Positions 1-9,309 of a DNA stretch of 64,000 nucleotides are shown here, piece after piece. The translations under genes were made by a program, and so were the position numbers. The stretch is taken from assembly GCA_028671895.1 (NCBI GenBank), contig CM053809.1:32339501-32403500 (forward strand), in the 5' to 3' direction. The stretch is from Oenanthe sinensis (Eukaryota; Streptophyta; Magnoliopsida; Apiales; Apiaceae). Numbering within the stretch: the stretch's first letter is position 1; each line of letters starts with the position of its first letter. The notes under the pieces were generated by a model. It did not search any database and was not told the origin of the DNA. It saw only the letters and a list, made by a program, of their open reading frames with translations.

Positions 1-1124
1 CTCGATATGATATGTGTGTACAATATGGATCAGTATAAGTATCGGTATGAATTACCCCAAATATGTGATTCTTCTCAGGAGGAGTATCAACTCGAGATTC
101 CCCGTTGATACATATTTTCTAAAGGATGGTTCTGTGTGGGATGCTTGTTATGGAGATACCGATCATGGGACGATTATCGGAGGTTAGAGTTAATTTTTGC
201 ATTTAAATTTATCACATTCATTGCATGTATTACACTCGTTACATGCATAATATTCTTTGAAGGTAATATAAATATTAAGAAAACTTGAAAGAGGTGATTA
301 ATAAGGCGATGCATTAATATGTTGAAAATTGGAAGAACTGGTTGTATACATACTGCGTATATGTATTTGTATGGTTGTGTTACTTATTCTGTGGAGATAA
401 ATGTAACTATGGCTATACACTTGAAGAGAGTAATGTAGAGTTTTGGGTTGATTGCGAGACGCGCCATGGTGGTTTATGGCCAGTAATTAAAAAAAATGTG
501 TATGTGATAATGTGAATGTGTATTATTGCAATATAATGAAATATGATAAGCTGTTGTTGAGCTGTTGGAGGTTGTATTGTATTTATCTTGGTGTTTGTGA
601 GGAGTTTGAAATGTAAAATGGCGGGTGCTTTTTGTGGGCTAATTGCAGCAATATCAATTTATATAGTAGTAACTTCATGGGTTAAAATTTTGCTGAAGGC
701 CTTTTTATGGGTAAGATTTTTATTGAAATATCTTATGTGATAAAATTTTATTGAAGGCCCTTCAAGGGTTAAAATTTTGTTGAAGACCTTTCATGGGTTA
801 AAATTTTGTTGAAAGTCTTTCATAGGTAAAATTTTACTGAAGGTCCTTCATAGGTAAAATTTTGTTGAAGGCCCTTCATGGGTAGAATTTTTATTGAAAT
901 ATCTTATGTGATAAAATTTTATTGAAGGCCCTTTAAGGGGTAAAATTTTGTTGAAGACCCTCCATGAATTAAAATTTTGTTGAAGGCCCTTCATGGGTAA
1001 GATTTTTATTGAAATATCTTATGTAATAAAATTTTATTGAAAGCCCTTCATGGGTTAAAATTTTATTAATGGTCTTTCATTGTTTAAAATTTGATTGACG
1101 ACTGGGGGTCCGAGGAACTATGCT
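1..1124 (+). mobile_element. 3' internal end of a Tat-like LTR retrotransposon (truncated by window edge)
   Basis: No confident protein is readable here; a short open stretch at 1-113 ends in a stop and is not recognisable. From about 660 to 1100 the DNA is a degenerate tandem array (separate entry), followed by a G-rich tract at 1103-1107 and then the terminal LTR at 1125. Known of the family: plant Tat-lineage Ty3/gypsy elements (Ogre, Retand) often carry variable tandem repeats between the last ORF and the 3' LTR. Inference: this is the 3' untranslated end of such an element in + orientation. The identity of 1-660 is uncertain. Confidence 0.45.
660..1100 (+). repeat. Degenerate ~29-bp tandem repeat array
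   Basis: At least ten copies of a unit with the core AAAATTTTGTTGAAGGCCC followed by TTCATGGGT are seen in a row. Some copies carry GATTTTTATTGAAATATCTTATGTGATA, which recurs at about 715, 890 and 1005, so a higher-order period of roughly 120-170 bp overlies the basic unit. Related single units recur inside the LTR near 1670-1720 (GAAGGCCTTTCGGGGTTAATT). Confidence 0.85.
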
Positions 1125-2338
1125 TGTTGATGGAGTTACTTAAGACGTGCATAATAAAAAGAAAAAGGGAGGTATGTTTTCTCAATGAGTTTGTTTTAAT
1201 TGTTTCTATTATCATCTTGACGTATCTTAAATATTAATGTGGAGATTTAGTTTGATAATGGGGTAATTATGATGGTATGAAGAAGCATGTAGATACATGA
1301 TATGCCTAAATCTCATAGTGCGGCCTTATTAGGCATGGACATATTATATGATGATACAAAGGAGTTACAAGGGGTTTTTTTTTTCACATGGCACGTCGCA
1401 AAAGTTATTATTATGCGTGAAATATTTGAAGAGTGTGTGGAGTACATAATTTTGGAGGAAATGAATGGAAGATGTAGAAATATATATGTTGATGGTAATA
1501 TTGTTATGTCGCGCTCTAGCATGAAATTTAGTGATGAAAAAGTTGAATATTTAATTCCTCTTATATTTATAATATTGCAAGGAATTGGGGGGTAGTTGTT
1601 ATGCCCAAATTTCAGCATGTGTTATTTTTGATGGATCGGTATTTATCATGTGGATTATTGTTGCTTTTATTGAAGGCCTTTCGGGGTTAATTGTTGAAGG
1701 CCCTCCGGGGTTAATTATTGAAGACCATTGCTCTGTACTCCACGAGTTGTCCTCGGCGGGGAGCTTTGGGTTGCAGCTGACCTCAGCTTGGAAGACCCTT
1801 TCCCTGTACTCAGGCGGGTTGTCCTCGTCTGGGGGCTTAGGGCGCGTCCTGCATCCGGGGTGGATCTAGTGCTAGCCTCCAGTCAAGGTATCCGGGAAAT
1901 AGCTGTAATGGACCGACTAGAGCCCATGGTTTCCGGGTCAACGTCGGATTCATGAAGTCCTCGGGCCTTATACTGGGCTTTGGACTATCCAAACAAGCCT
2001 CCATGTAGAGACCTCTTCCAACTAGGTTTCGATGATCGAATAAGGGGGTGAATAAGGTGTTGAATAAGGGGGTGGATAAGGTGGACTTTTCTTAACGAGC
2101 TTCTACTTCAGCAAGAACTACGTGGGCTTGATCCCCTATTATAAATAGGGGTACGTAGGCACATTGTTAGGGGTTGGACGTTGAGAGCCCCCACCAACTA
2201 AAAAACCCTAACAATCTCAGCCCCAATATTTAACAACTACCACACTCCGACGACTTTTCAGGTAAAAAAACACCACCCTAGATCTTGATTATGGCGATGG
2301 ACCTCAAATTTTGTTGTTACCAAATTCCTCCATCAACA
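1125..2338 (+). mobile_element. LTR of a Tat-like Ty3/gypsy retrotransposon
   Basis: The block starts TGTTGATGGAG and ends CTCCATCAACA, a perfect 11-bp terminal inverted repeat with TG...CA ends (1214 bp). A core promoter with TATA box lies at about 2130-2165: GAACTACGTGGGCTTGATCC, then CTATTATAAATAGGGGTACG. The same promoter signature recurs in the LTRs at 60996-62049 and, reversed, at 7273-8005. It is either the 3' LTR of an element that extends left of the window or a solo LTR. CTATG occurs at 2339-2343 and at 1118-1122, the latter two bases outside the left terminus, so a solo LTR cannot be excluded. Short ORFs inside are taken as chance. Confidence 0.6.
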
Positions 2339-2911
2339 CTATGGAGATAAAAATACAATGTATGTGTTATAACTTATAATGAATACCAGTCTGTTCTCTC
2401 GATCGAGGAGCTAGAAATAGGCTAGTTGAACGTAAAATTCAAAATTACTACCTCCGTCCCACCCAATTGTTTACGTTTCGGTGAGAAGGTCCGGCACGCA
2501 TTTTAAGGTGCATATAAAGTATAATTCCATAACATATAAAGAAGTATCAGTAATACAATTTCAGGGTTTCTCTCTTATCTTCAACATGGATCACAATGTC
2601 ATATCAGTGACCAATCCATGCAACTGATTATACAAATAATTGACAATGTTGAATGTAATGGGTTATAAAGATAACTGTATTGAAATTTTCCGTGAAGTTT
2701 TAATGCACAGAAAGATTAGATCAAGTAAATATCATTCATTTAAGCCACAAGATTAATCTTTTAGTTTCAATTAAACTCATAGTGACCTTTGACAAAATAT
2801 TACAAGGAACTTCAGTAGAGTAAGCACACAGGGATAAAAGAGGCGAGTCCAATTCATGCTAGGAGGGAGGCTTAAGGAAGATGCAAGCTGACAATCTTTT
2901 TTTTTAGTTTT
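2339..2911. other. Intergenic, with one arm of a Stowaway-like MITE
   Basis: Positions 2451-2545 match one arm of the MITEs at 8421 and 55705 (CTCCGTCCCACCCAATTG, then the GTTTACGTTTCGG block and the AGGTGCATATAAAGTATA block), but the second arm and loop are absent. The rest is AT-rich with no gene signal. Confidence 0.6.
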
Positions 2912-3838
2912 CTAGTTCTTCAAATGAACCAGTTTGTCAAAATTAAGGGAAGATGAGCCATCAGGCCCACATGATTTTTCTGCCAATTTCCTCCACTCCA
3001 TAGCCTTATTTCTCATTTTTTTACCCTCCACTCCATCCATCAATAGTATAACTAAATTCTCTACATTGTCTCTCTTCACGCTATTAGGTATCTCCAATCT
3101 GCACTCCCATTAGTCACACAGGTACTTACAGTTTATTGGTTAATCTCCAAAAAAGGGCCAACAGAGCATCGGCACACCAGCGGATATGCTCTCTATGATT
3201 GAGTTCCACCCTCCATGTGTCAAGAACCCTCCAACTGATATGTGGTTGAGAACATCCTCTTGTGGACACCAGCTTGAAATGAGGCCCCTATTCTAGATGG
3301 CATCTATAAATTCAGCTCCCAAATTAACTGCAGATTCACCTAGGATCAAATTGGGCCTGATAATCCATAAGAAGCTGCATTTGCTATTAGCAAGCCCCCA
3401 ACCAAACTCCATCAGCTGCTCTTCAGTCATGACTGTTATGCTTCCAAAGTTAACATAAACTGCAGAATTAGCCTCTTTAGAGTCCAGCCATTCAAGACAT
3501 GCTTTTTCCTCTTCCCAAAGACTATATCCAATGCTTTTGATATGATCTTCCTGATCTAGCATTTGGTTGAGAAGCATCTGTTGAGGGCCTATTGTGTATA
3601 CACTGGTAAACATAGAAGAGATGACATTCACAAGTTCTTGTTCCAAATCATCAAAGGTATGAAGTACGTGTGCCGTACAATCTGTTGCTCTCTGAGTACA
3701 TTCCATTATAAAGTTGAACACCAAATCATTTGAATCTATGATTCTGACATGGGTAGGAAGACCCCCCAAACGAATATTAGGCATTCCTGGGATCCAATCT
3801 ATTATAATGTCCAACCCTTTTGTTAGAGAGCTCTCATA
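2912..3838 (-). pseudogene. UGT85-type UDP-glycosyltransferase pseudogene, 5'-truncated
   Basis: The family transfers glucose from UDP-glucose to small hydrophobic acceptors in the cytosol; UGT85 members act on, for example, terpenoids and cyanohydrins. One reading frame runs from about 3838 down to the stop at 2912. It shows the UGT85 mid-region (DWIPGMPNIRL near the start), YVNFGS, then the C-terminal PSPG box that binds UDP-sugar: WCPQEDVL, FLTHGGWNS (family consensus THCGW or THNGW) and CWPFFGD. Three in-frame stops break the frame, at 3293-3295 (TAG just before the PSPG box), 3140-3142 and 3110-3112 (TAA), with no frameshift. Roughly the first 200 residues, with the acceptor pocket and catalytic His, are absent: homology simply stops near 3838. 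The loss is probably recent, because frame and motifs are otherwise clear. Confidence 0.88.
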
Positions 3839-5442
3839 TGCATCATGACAAACAACAATATAGTTATTGCAATTGTGTTGACCCTAGATTTAAATATCTT
3901 ACCGAAGACTTTCATTCCTCGAACCGATGCCTTCCTCTCTGTTTTTTTTTTAATTTTAAATCTAGTTTTGACGGTATATGCGTTGCTTTGCATCATATTT
4001 GTCCGAAATGATACAAAATTATAACTCTCTTTTATTTCAGGATCATATCATGAGAATATTGCTGACAAAATTTTTTTTATGAGAATATTCAAAAATCTTA
4101 AAATCTTATATTAAGTTACAAGTTGTCGTAAAATCTTAGAATACCCGGTATTCTAATATTTACCTTGGAATTCGAATTTGAAAGAGATTATTGTTACCTA
4201 AGCGGCCCAAATTATATATAGTACTAGCTTTTATACAATCAGATTGTGTAATGATCCTGCCCAATTAAGGCCAACCAAAAATAAGAAATAAACTGATGAG
4301 CATCAGGTATCTTCATACAATACCTAACATGTATCGTGTTTGCGCGAGCTTGTACAGAAGATCGAGTAGTCTACGTGAAGAAAAGGGTTAGAGATAGAGC
4401 TGAGGTAGGTATAAGTCAGTGTTTGTTACTTTCATACATACACATTAATTGTATATATCATATATACACACCCATATATAATAATAATCCATATGGACAT
4501 GGCTTTAAGGAGACTCTAGGTTGACACTGGAGCTCTCTCTCCCTCAAGGTGAAACGTCCTAAGGAATTCTGCTCATGCTTGTTGCCTCATCTCCACTCTA
4601 CCTTAATTTCCTTTCTTTTCTTTAATTAAAAAAATGTATAGTTTTTATATTCTCAGTGTTATTTGGTCGTTTTATATATAGTTCGATCAATTGAGTCTAA
4701 TTGTAAAATATATCGTAACATATTTCCCATATTATACTTTTGTCTTATAAACCTTAATTTTATTTATTGATTACATATTAAATTTAACTATATTATTCTA
4801 CATTTATTTATCTACTTAATTAATATATAACTATATGTAAAATAACATAATATACAGAAAATAAATTTTTATAGATAATAAAATACATAATATAAAGTAA
4901 TTATCATTAATATAAAATACATCACATGTAACCAGTAAATAAATAAAAACTACATTTTCAAAACTGGAAGGTCCAGTGAGTCAAATACACAACTAAGCTT
5001 GTTTAATTAGTTACCCAATTTAAGTAGGAAAGAAAAACAGGAAAAAACATATATATTCATGCAAACACTTGTGTATTTTATGTGTATACACTTTAACAAA
5101 CCCTATCAAACTTGACGTCCAAGCAACCCACTTGTTTATTTAGAAATATATATCTCTTTCCCTGTTGTGCATTTCAAACGCTATGATCAATTACTCCTTG
5201 TCTTTTGCTTCTCTTTCTCAATATCAACAAATTAGTTCTGAATGTCCAAAACAACAAGACCATATATAGTACTTTTGGTTAGCTAAAGACTGATTTGTGT
5301 TAGGTATATAACACCAGCAATTCCCTTTAGTTGTTTTGTTTTGTTTTGGTGCAACTCTTGTCATCGATCTATTTACTGGTTAGTGTATATAGGAGAGACG
5401 CCATATATAGTTTTTCATGGGCGAAAAATCGAGATAACAGAG
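3839..5442. other. AT-rich intergenic region and NAC gene promoter side
   Basis: No coding signal is seen. 4600-4960 is strongly AT-rich. The stretch nearest the NAC start (about 5250-5440) should hold its promoter and 5' UTR. I could not single out a convincing TATA box. Confidence 0.5.
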
Positions 5443-7029
5443 ATGGCATGGTGCAATGAGTCTCCGGGCAGGAACGAACAGGCCATCGTTACAACCGGAA
5501 AAATTCAAACTTTAACATGTCCTTCTTGTAACCATAGCATACGACTCCAAGATCAGGTGATCATTTTCAGTTTTTCAGATGCAACTTGTACTTCTGTAAA
5601 ATATTTTGTAATTGTCATCGTCCATTAACAATAACAATGAATTTGTTTATTGTAATTAGGTGGGAGTTGAAGATCTGCCAGGATTACCAGCTGGAGTGAA
5701 GTTTGATCCATCTGACCAAGTAATACTTGAACACTTAGAAGCCAAGGTGTTACACGAGAGTCAGAAGCTTCATCCTCTGATTGATAAATTTATTCCAACC
5801 CTTCAAGGAGAAAATGGAATTTGTTATACCCATCCTGATAAATTACCAGGTGATCGATCGATCTGCATCTATGTATACATTTTACATAAGATATACATGA
5901 CAATTATAGCGTGAGGGACACTCACAGACTCGCAGTACTCAGAATAGTACTCTGCAATCTAAAAAGAACTTATAAAACATGTTCCTTTTTTCTTTTTTCC
6001 CTGTCTAGAATATATTCAAGTCACTTCTTTTCTCTTTTGTTTGCTTTTCTTTTTCATAACTATCACAATCAAATCATTCACATGTTTTTTATTTATTGAA
6101 TTACTACTAAAGTGCTAATCCCCTCGCTTAATTAATTCTATGTTGTATATTAATTAGTTAAGTTTACTACACCATTATGATCATATATAATCATGGTTAC
6201 AAATTAAGCTTAGTTATTTCCTGGATTATTTTGATAGTGTATTTTGCAATAGGACTTGTTAATGGTATACACAAGCAAGAATGCACTAACAATTATGCAT
6301 GATTTGGCACCTAATACAAATACAATAACTACATTTATATTTGATTAACTTCTTTATCTTCATTGTATATGCTATATACTTGAAATGAGAACTTCCGGAA
6401 AAAACTCTGCTGATGCAGGTATTAACAAAGACGGCCAAATTCGACACTTCTTTCACCGGCCATTAAAAGCATACACAACGGGGACTAGAAAACGAAGAAA
6501 AGTGCACACAGATGAAGATGGTGGTGAAACAAGGTGGCACAAAACAGGAAAAACAAGACCAGTTTACATAGATGGAATTTTAAAAGGTTTCAAGAAAATA
6601 TTAGTACTTTATACAAACTACGGAAGGCAAAAGAAGCCAGAGAAGACTAATTGGGTAATGCATCAATATCATCTTGGTAATAATGAGGAGGAGAAAGATG
6701 GAGAGTTAGTTGTTTCAAAAGTTTTTTACCAAACACAACCTAGACAATGTGCAGGTTCAAGTGTTAAAGCCATTGATAACGAGCCGCAGCCTAACAAATT
6801 AGCATCATCAAGCAGTTTAAGTAGGCATGATCATATTAACCCTTCCGTCAACAACTCGGGTTTGATTGAGTTTTATAACCCTAATTTTATCTCTTACAGT
6901 AATGTTGGAGGCCAAAGTAGAGAAATAATCCAGCCTCAGTTGATACCCAACTTAACTTGTCACGCTGATGGTCCATTGATTTTTAATCTTCCAACAGGTG
7001 CAAATAAAGGCGGAGATGGTAGCAGCTAA
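5443..7029 (+). CDS. NAC-domain transcription factor, SND2/NAC073 type
   Basis: Predicted nuclear DNA-binding regulator. The SND2/NAC073 clade activates secondary-wall genes (known for Arabidopsis). Three exons: 5443-5556, 5660-5849 and 6419-7029, all with GT-AG borders and consistent phases, giving 304 aa (Arabidopsis SND2 is about the same length). Exon 1 encodes the clade-specific leader: MAWCN and a CPSC pair before the NAC domain. The NAC domain begins near residue 43 (DLPGLPAGVKFDPSD) and continues through ENGICYTHP, HFFHRP, the basic TGTRKRRKVH, TRWHKTGKT, ILVLYTNYG and TNWVMHQYHLG, ending with KVFYQTQPRQC. The C-terminal ~100 residues are Ser/Asn-rich and weakly conserved, as expected for an activation region. 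The ATG at 5443 was chosen because it reproduces the clade's conserved start; an in-frame open stretch upstream lacks homology. The sequence is intact. Confidence 0.93.
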
Positions 7030-7272
7030 CAAGGACTTCTTGACTTCTTGTGTAGTAATTGTTTGTTGTTTTAATAAACAAAAACGTTTAGGTTAAGGTT
7101 GATTTTGGTGATGAGGGCTTTGGGCACTATTCACTAATACACTTACATATATTATGTAGTTCTTGATTATGATTGTAATAATGCACTGCATCTGTTCTTG
7201 AATATCTGCTTTTTTAGAAAAGTAGACTTGTTTCAAAATATTAATCAACATTTAGAATAATAAATGAGATAT
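7030..7272 (+). other. 3' UTR and flank of the NAC gene
   Basis: AT-rich sequence after the stop, with AATAAA-like strings near 7070 and 7255. No other gene is seen. Confidence 0.4.
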
Positions 7273-8005
7273 TGTTCTGTGTGCAACAACCTTGTTAACG
7301 AAGGAATTTGTGAAAATAAATTTCGGAGGGTTGCAAGAATTATGGTGGTGGATGACGACGTTGAACGGCGTAGGTGGGTGGAGATATGTTATTTTGGGGG
7401 TGGCTGAGACTGCTTGATTGAAGTAGCCCACAAGAATTAGGGTTCTTGAGAGTCAATGCCAAAACTTACCGAACAATGGGTCTACGTACTCTATTTATAA
7501 GGATCAAGCCAAACGTAATTCTTAATTCTTGGGGAGTGAAAACCTATTAGGATTAGGTTTCCTCTCCTAGAGCAATTAAGTCATAATATTATTCACCTGG
7601 ATGATACTAAGAAGTAGGCGAGGTGCTACAAACGGGAGAGGTCCTAAAAGTCCGCGCTGAACATTGTTGAGTAGGCGAGACCTCTTCTTGTGAATGATCA
7701 TTCTTGTTCCTAGTACTTTTTAGCTTCTTGGGCTTCAACTGGGTGAGACTTCCACAAGTAGGCGAGGCCATTTAAGTATAAGCATAGGCCGTCTGTCCTC
7801 TTTGTTAATGATATCTGTCTTCCGACCTCTCCAAGTGGGCGGGTCCTCCAATGAGCTAGGTCAGTTAAGTCTTTTATCTGGGCTACCTATCTTCATGGAC
7901 CTAGACTCATCCAATTAGGCGAGGTTCTTCGAGAGTGAAACACCGCTGAAAGTGAGAAGCTCCTTGATTTCCTTGATTACTGAGAGACAGATTTTGACTA
8001 TAACA
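7273..8005 (-). mobile_element. Solo-LTR-like block, Tat-type promoter, minus orientation
   Basis: On the minus strand the block begins TGTTATAGTC and ends CACACAGAACA (733 bp). It carries a TATA-type core promoter at about 7490-7520 reading GGCTTGATCC, then TTATAAATAGAGTACGTAGA, the same layout as in the LTRs at 1125 and 60996. It also holds repeats of an AGTAGGCGAGG motif. No internal region follows on either side, so it looks like a solo or orphan LTR. I see no clean 5-bp target duplication (flanks GATAT and ATTGT), so the exact ends are uncertain. Confidence 0.55.
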
Positions 8006-8420
8006 ATTGTTAAAAAACAAATATTTGAGAACAAGAGAGTATTATACACACACGACAAATATATACAAGGTAAAACATAAATATTTGTTTTGGTGGCTAA
8101 GTTCTTTTCTTACTTTATTGGTGCAGATCCATTTATTCACGATGAATCAACTGTATGTATAATTTCTCGATTTGTACAAGTATTTTGTTATAGTTTCAAC
8201 AGTACTTGTTTGTAGTGTACTAATTTTATCTTAGAACAAAGCTAATACAAAATCTCTCTCCCTCTCTCTCAGAGCAATCGAAGTACATCGGTGCTTCTAG
8301 AGCAGAATGCTCATCCAAGCTACGATCAGGGCACCATCAAACCTTACTAAAAATATAACTTGTAGACAGTGTTATTTGCGGAGATATAAATACTTGCACA
8401 AGTCTATTATCAATCGCATA
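8006..8420. other. Intergenic, no clear gene
   Basis: AT-rich with a CT microsatellite at about 8251-8270. Two short segments have exon-like borders (after CAG at 8126 to a GT near 8151, and after CTCAG at about 8271), but they do not join to a recognisable protein. Confidence 0.35.
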
Positions 8421-8658
8421 CTACCTCCGTTTCACCCAATTATTTACGTTTCGGAGAGAAGGTCCGACACGCATTTTAAGGTGCATATAAAATATAGTTC
8501 CATAATTTATTTTTAATTTTTTTTTCTGAATAAAAATTGTTTAAATTTTTATTTAAAAAAAATAAAAAATAAGTTATGAAACTATATTTTATATGCACCT
8601 TAAAATGCATGTCGAATCTTCTCTCCGAAACGTAAACAATTGGGTGGGACGAATGGAA
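8421..8658. mobile_element. Stowaway-like MITE (copy 2)
   Basis: Long imperfect inverted repeat flanked by TA (8419-8420 and 8659-8660). The left end is CTACCTCCGTTTCACCCAAT and the right arm carries ACGTAAACAATTGGGTGGGA. Arms include GGAGAGAAGGTCCGACACGC and a TTAAGGTGCATATAAA block, separated by an AT-rich loop. Termini like CTCCCTCCGTCCC with TA duplications are known of Tc1/mariner-derived Stowaway MITEs. No ORF. Confidence 0.85.
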
Positions 8659-9309
8659 TATTACCCAATAATGACTTGATTAGTATCCACCTATGACTAC
8701 TTTGTTAAGCATTACCCAATAATGAGTATTTACCTGATTAGGGGTTGGGGGTACCTGACTGCTATGTTAATGAATCGACTAATTAAACTCATGTTTCCTT
8801 AGAGAGGGTCGTCTCGCGAAGTATTTCACTTCAATATATATGGGGGGAAAATTGTAAAATCTCGTCTAATAACTAACTAATAAAAAAAGTATTAAGTTCC
8901 TAATAAAAAGGTTGATCTCGGAGGGAGATTTCAAATAATACCACCCCCAAGCAGATGTAAAAAACCTGCACAACACCACTTCAAGAGTACTCTCCTGCTA
9001 AACGTACTTGGCAAATACAAATTACATGAAGGATATTAAAGTACAGATAGTTGACTTTCAACATCATGATTTACCAAGTTTCAACTACTACCAAGTACTA
9101 ACTCAATGAAAAGGAACTTCATGCAACAAAACATCACAACCATATAAGATAAAGGAAAATAAATTCAAGAAACCACCACATGCTTTGAAATCCACTTCCA
9201 AACTTTCACGAACGCCAAGGAACTCTTCAGTGATTAATGAGGTAATAAATTACGTGTATTTGGTCTAATGTACTGCCTATTTAAACTAATCAAGACCAAA
9301 ACGTGAAAT
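8659..9309. other. 3' flank of the GBPL3-type gene
   Basis: The part next to 9310 is expected to be the 3' UTR of the minus-strand gene. Nothing else is recognised. Confidence 0.4.

Noticed and set aside
660..1100. CRISPR-like array of short repeats
   Set aside because: Repeats are contiguous and degenerate with no unique spacers, in eukaryotic nuclear DNA.
1302..1618. 97- and 101-aa ORFs on opposite strands
   Set aside because: Mutually overlapping, inside an LTR, no motif.
8126..8340. Extra downstream exons of the NAC gene beyond the orphan LTR
   Set aside because: Splice-like borders exist, but the NAC frame already ends at 7029 at the family's usual length and the candidate peptides match nothing I know.
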